Assembly (NCBI GenBank): GCA_002394025.1
Contig: DGSV01000063.1
Coordinates: forward strand, 1-15,984
Length of the DNA: 15,984 nt
DNA from: Bacteroidales bacterium UBA4353
Lineage (GTDB): Bacteria; Bacteroidota; Bacteroidia; Bacteroidales; Paludibacteraceae
Direction: 5' to 3'
This document shows positions 13,122 through 15,984 of the stretch, in pieces (the first letter of the stretch is position 1; each line of letters begins with the position of its first letter). Under the pieces are notes generated by a model. The model did not search any database and was not told the origin of the DNA. It was given only the letters and a program-made list of their open reading frames with translations. A program made the translations under genes and the position numbers.

Positions 13122-13159
13122 CTACACAAATTTTATTAATAACTAAATTGTTTGAATAT

Positions 13160-14524
13160 ATGAAGAAATTATTACTTTTTCTATTGGTATTTTGTTTTTC
13201 GCTTAACGCTTTAGCATTTAGTAATTTAGTGTCTTATTATCAGAGCAATAATCTGCCTGTTGACTATGCTGGTGAGGGCGATAATTATGTTGGAGTGGCA
13301 TTCTATGAGGAGCAGTATGGTATTCTTTTTTTTGGCGTTTATACCTTTGACGGCTGCATGACCGTTAGGGATGTCCTGACAGATTTCAGTGCTTGGGCTG
13401 ATGGCGCGTCGGTTGATTGGTCGCAGCGCGGCACCGTGAGCGGTTTTAACTTCTATTTTGATGACTGGGGAATGGAAATGGAGTCCGCTTCAAATGTCAA
13501 TGTTTATGTAAATTGCGAATATGTGAGCACTTCCCTTGCCGCAAACGGAGACGCTCTGGATAGGGTAGTGCAGGACGGCGATTTTATCATGATTGGTACT
13601 GATGATGTGTTTACCAATGACTACTGTGATGCAGATGTAGCAGCCACAAACCTTTCTTATTATGCAGGCACCGCAATCACGAAACCTATTGGTTGGCAGC
13701 GCCCGCAGTGCTCGTCAGACGACCCGTCAGACGGTCCTTCTGACGACCCGTCTGATGACCCGCAACCTGCCGTGTCGAACATAGACGCTATCGTAAATTT
13801 CTTTGACACAAATCTCACCCTATCGGTTGCCGGTCAGGGCGACAAGCAAGTCGGCATAGCCCTCGTGGGCGATTACTATGGCAGCGGCATGTATATGCTC
13901 AACTTCGGTGTCTATCAGTTCTGTGGCGAGCCGACCTTGGGAGCCGTGCTGGACGACTACTTCGCATGGGCTTCCGACGCGCAGATATCGTGGTCAACAG
14001 CCGGTAATGTCAACAACGTGGTATTCGAGGACGAAACGTACGGCACCATCGGCGAAGACAATATGTCGGCCCTAAACACCTATGTCAACTGCGTGAAGGT
14101 CAACAACTCCAACGACATCACCTCAAGTCTGTCAACCCTCAAAGCGGTTGACGGAAGTCTGATAGTGATTGGCGTGCCCGACGTGATAGAGGACAACGAC
14201 TACTGCGACGAAAACGCTCTCATTACTGACGCCAACATCTACGGCTTTTCAGCGCCTGCCATGAGCATGCCTACCGACTGGGAGAGCGCCTGCGAGCTAC
14301 CAGACGACCCAACAGCCCTAACAGATGTGGAAGATAGCGGCATGCGCTACAACAACAGAATCTTGTATTGCTCAAAAGCGTCGGCACTGGATATCTATGA
14401 TGTGATGGGACGACGCGTCATAAGTCAGAATATGAAGGAAAATGGTGCTTTGTACATCACCCTGCCGCGAGGCTGCTATGTTGCTAAAACAGAAACAGGC
14501 TCTCTAAAGTTTGTTATCAATTAA
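13160..14524 (+). CDS. Secreted protein with two homologous modules and a type IX-like C-terminal tail
   Basis: I choose ATG 13160 (454 residues) because it begins a clean signal peptide (MKKLLLFLLVFCFSLNALA, 1-19); an upstream TTG at 13148 would only add four residues. The mature protein has two related modules, about 20-184 and 206-378. They share VGVAFY/VGIALV, FFGVYTF/NFGVYQF, FSAWAD/YFAWAS, VYVNC/TYVNC, QDGDFIMIG/VDGSLIVIG, NDYCD/DNDYCD and a closing GW/DW with Cys. They are joined by an acidic linker of four SDDP-type units (185-200). The last about 60 residues (ALDIYDVMGRRV, LPRGCYVAKT, FVIN) resemble the Por-type sorting domain used by the type IX secretion system. I do not recognise the modules; a beta-grasp-like fold is only a guess. 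The gene stands alone, with promoter and terminator. Confidence 0.8.
   Translation: MKKLLLFLLVFCFSLNALAFSNLVSYYQSNNLPVDYAGEGDNYVGVAFYEEQYGILFFGVYTFDGCMTVRDVLTDFSAWADGASVDWSQRGTVSGFNFYFDDWGMEMESASNVNVYVNCEYVSTSLAANGDALDRVVQDGDFIMIGTDDVFTNDYCDADVAATNLSYYAGTAITKPIGWQRPQCSSDDPSDGPSDDPSDDPQPAVSNIDAIVNFFDTNLTLSVAGQGDKQVGIALVGDYYGSGMYMLNFGVYQFCGEPTLGAVLDDYFAWASDAQISWSTAGNVNNVVFEDETYGTIGEDNMSALNTYVNCVKVNNSNDITSSLSTLKAVDGSLIVIGVPDVIEDNDYCDENALITDANIYGFSAPAMSMPTDWESACELPDDPTALTDVEDSGMRYNNRILYCSKASALDIYDVMGRRVISQNMKENGALYITLPRGCYVAKTETGSLKFVIN
13715..13762 (+). repeat. Four tandem 12-bp units encoding the SDDP linker
   Basis: The units TCAGACGACCCG, TCAGACGGTCCT, TCTGACGACCCG and TCTGATGACCCG follow each other without gaps and encode SDDP, SDGP, SDDP, SDDP. 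The unit keeps the reading frame, so gain or loss of copies would only change linker length between the two modules. Confidence 0.9.
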
Positions 14525-14547
14525 AATTCTTATACCTAAAAGTGGAG

Positions 14548-14582
14548 AAGGTTGGCGGCTTAACGTCGTCAGCCTTTTTTTT
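14548..14582 (+). terminator. Intrinsic terminator after the secreted protein gene
   Basis: AAGGTTGGCGGC (14548-14559) pairs with GTCGTCAGCCTT (14565-14576) with three G-T pairs and a five-base loop, and a run of T to 14582 follows. It lies 23 bases past the stop codon and before the next promoter. Confidence 0.8.
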
Positions 14583-14601
14583 CTTAGTGTCTTTAAGATT
14601 T

Positions 14602-14630
14602 TTGCTGACAGAAAAAAATACGTATATTTG
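14602..14630 (+). promoter_or_regulatory. Bacteroidetes-type promoter for the iron-type dehydrogenase gene
   Basis: TTTG at 14601-14604 and TATATTTG at 14623-14630 give both a -33 and a -7 element with an 18-base spacer, followed by CA. This is the best promoter match in the window. The start codon is 32 bases downstream. Confidence 0.7.
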
Positions 14631-14662
14631 CAATATATACAAGAATTTTAAATCACTTATTT

Positions 14663-15838
14663 ATGAACGATTTTATTTATCACATTCCTACTAAAGTATA
14701 TTTTGGCAAGGGTCACCTCCAACATCTCGGCGATGAGTTGCGCCGTTTCGGGACTCGCGTTCTGATGACTTATGGCGGTGGCAGTATCAAACGCATCGGG
14801 TTGTATGACAAAGTTGTTGCTGAAATTCGTAACGCCGGACTTGAACTGTTTGAATTGAGTGGCATAGAGCCTAATCCGCGCATCGATTCGGTCCGCGAGG
14901 GCGTGCGCTTGTGCAAGGAACATCACATCGACGTGTTGCTGGCCGTAGGCGGCGGCTCCACGATTGACGCCACGAAGTTCATCGCTGCGGGGGCTTGTGT
15001 TGATTTCGATCCTTGGGACTTTCTGGATATCACAAAAAGGGCGCCTATCAACAATGCCCTACCGATTGTTGATATCCTTACGCTCTCTGCCACGGGGTCG
15101 GAAATGGATGCCGGAGGGGTAATCAGCAATCCCCAAACAGGAGATAAAATAGGCAGGGTGGCTGCTCCCATGTTACCCAAAGTGTCGTTCCTTGACCCTA
15201 CGAATACTTTCTCGGTTAGTCCCTATCAAACGGCATGCGGTGCGGCGGATATGCTTTCGCATATCTTTGAGGAATACTTCACTACTGACAAAGACCTCTT
15301 TATGCTCGACTGCTTTATGGAAGGTTTGATGAAAACGATAATACGTTACGCACCGATTGCCATGCGCGAACCGGATAATTATGAGGCAAGGGCGAACCTG
15401 ATGTGGGCAAGTTCGTGGGCTATCAATGGTTTTATCGATGGCGGAAAACAGCAAGCGTGGTCATGCCATCCCATAGAGCATGAACTATCAGCAATTTATG
15501 ACATTACGCATGGGCTTGGACTTGCCATCATCACACCTCGTTGGATGAAGTATTGCCTTAATGATACCACAGTGGATAGGTATGTGCAGTTTGGTGTCAA
15601 TGTTTTTGGCATAGACGCGAGCCTTGAGCCGATGGTTATAGCCGACAAAGCGATTAATATGCTTAGCGAATTCTTGTTTGGCACACTGGCTCTCAAGAGT
15701 ACGCTGCCTGAGGTGGGCATAGACCGCACTAATTTTGCTCACATGGCACGTAAAGCAGTGCAAGGCGATGTGTTGCACGGCTTTGTACCATTGCGACAAA
15801 CCGATGTAGAAAAGATTCTTGAAATGTGTATGGAATAA
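14663..15838 (+). CDS. Iron-type, YqhD-like NADPH-dependent aldehyde/alcohol dehydrogenase
   Basis: The 391-residue cytosolic enzyme belongs to the iron-containing (group III) alcohol dehydrogenases and is closest in pattern to the YqhD/butanol dehydrogenase branch, which reduces short-chain and toxic aldehydes with NADPH. Visible motifs are FGKGHL (14-19), the YqhD-type YGGGSIKRIGLYD (37-49), AVGGGSTIDATKFIA (94-108) for the dinucleotide phosphates, and LSATGSEMD (141-149). The metal ligands Asp196, His200, His269 and His283 have the same spacing (4, 69, 14) as the four ligands I recall for E. coli YqhD. Length is normal. It is a single-gene unit with its own promoter and a terminator downstream. 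Substrate is not decided by sequence: butanol, lactaldehyde or general detoxification are all possible. Confidence 0.92.
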   Translation: MNDFIYHIPTKVYFGKGHLQHLGDELRRFGTRVLMTYGGGSIKRIGLYDKVVAEIRNAGLELFELSGIEPNPRIDSVREGVRLCKEHHIDVLLAVGGGSTIDATKFIAAGACVDFDPWDFLDITKRAPINNALPIVDILTLSATGSEMDAGGVISNPQTGDKIGRVAAPMLPKVSFLDPTNTFSVSPYQTACGAADMLSHIFEEYFTTDKDLFMLDCFMEGLMKTIIRYAPIAMREPDNYEARANLMWASSWAINGFIDGGKQQAWSCHPIEHELSAIYDITHGLGLAIITPRWMKYCLNDTTVDRYVQFGVNVFGIDASLEPMVIADKAINMLSEFLFGTLALKSTLPEVGIDRTNFAHMARKAVQGDVLHGFVPLRQTDVEKILEMCME

Positions 15839-15922
15839 TGTTGCTGCTCAACGCTTTATAAAGGTCTGTTGACCAATTGAGTTGAATGACATGTCGTTGT
15901 CTGCTTTGATGAGCACGCAAAC

Positions 15923-15960
15923 AAAATCAGCGCCGGAGAATGTTTTCCGGCGCTGATTTT
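15923..15960. terminator. Perfect bidirectional terminator between converging genes
   Basis: AAAATCAGCGCCGGA (15923-15937) pairs perfectly with TCCGGCGCTGATTTT (15946-15960), a 15-bp stem with an eight-base loop and A/T runs on both sides. It can end the dehydrogenase transcript on the plus strand and the tRNA transcript on the minus strand. The 84 bases between the dehydrogenase stop and this stem hold nothing I recognise. Confidence 0.9.
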
Positions 15961-15962
15961 TG

Positions 15963-15984
15963 CGGAAGGAGGGGGATTCGAACC
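15963..15984 (-). tRNA. 3' end of a second tRNA gene, probably tRNA-Ser (partial)
   Basis: Read on the minus strand, the window edge gives GGTTCGAATCC, a T-stem strand, an acceptor strand TCCTTCC and discriminator G, then CA. The pattern is the same as at the left edge and fits tRNA-Ser, but the anticodon is outside. The acceptor sequence differs from the left one (TCTTTCC), so they are different genes. Confidence 0.72.

Noticed and set aside
13148..13159. Earlier TTG start for the secreted protein (adds MFEY)
   Set aside because: The ATG at 13160 begins a typical signal peptide with two lysines and a hydrophobic core; the extra four residues add nothing.
1..15984. Genomic island bounded by tRNA-derived attachment sites
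   Set aside because: The two tRNA ends share GGTTCGAATCC only because of the conserved T-loop, they face each other in inverted orientation, and there is no integrase. The core housekeeping genes between them argue for ordinary chromosome.

Overview
The window looks like chromosomal DNA of a Bacteroidetes bacterium, most probably of the order Bacteroidales. Three things point there. Several genes are preceded by the -7 box TAnnTTTG, which is typical of Bacteroidetes sigma factors. The protein set is characteristic: a GldB-type lipoprotein, a large YidC with a periplasmic domain, an 852-residue alpha-glucan phosphorylase, and a secreted protein with a tail resembling a type IX sorting domain. 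Start codons also often lie without a clear Shine-Dalgarno sequence. The window is bounded by the 3' ends of two inward-facing, serine-type tRNA genes.

Left part (1-2540): a tRNA end and a strong terminator are followed at once by a putative rhamnosyl/glycosyltransferase gene (TTG start). Next comes the most unusual locus: a REP-associated tyrosine transposase (RAYT, IS200/Y1 type) on the minus strand. It has a C-terminal domain that looks DprA/SLOG-like, and its DNA is interwoven with one family of repeats. These lie downstream of the gene, inside its coding sequence at two places, and in its 5' leader. The repeats carry short GC-rich hairpins with a GTCA loop. A promoter on the opposite strand and a strong terminator frame a possible small RNA just upstream.

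Middle part (2544-6419): a lipoprotein of unknown function and an alpha-glucan phosphorylase (glgP), both on the minus strand and separated by a hairpin. glgP has its own promoter.

Right-middle part (6544-12980): a run of six minus-strand genes for envelope biogenesis and housekeeping: yidC, gldB, ruvX, murF, a membrane-anchored coiled-coil protein and an outer-membrane beta-barrel-like protein. Gaps are 18-101 bp and the only promoter I could find is upstream of yidC, so they are probably largely co-transcribed. YidC inserts inner-membrane proteins, MurF completes the peptidoglycan precursor, and the last two products are predicted to lie in the inner and outer membranes.

Right part (12981-15984): two plus-strand genes. 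One encodes a secreted two-module protein with an SDDP-repeat linker, followed by its own terminator. The other encodes an iron-type, YqhD-like NADPH-dependent aldehyde/alcohol dehydrogenase with a good promoter. A perfect 15-bp bidirectional terminator separates it from the converging tRNA gene at the right edge.
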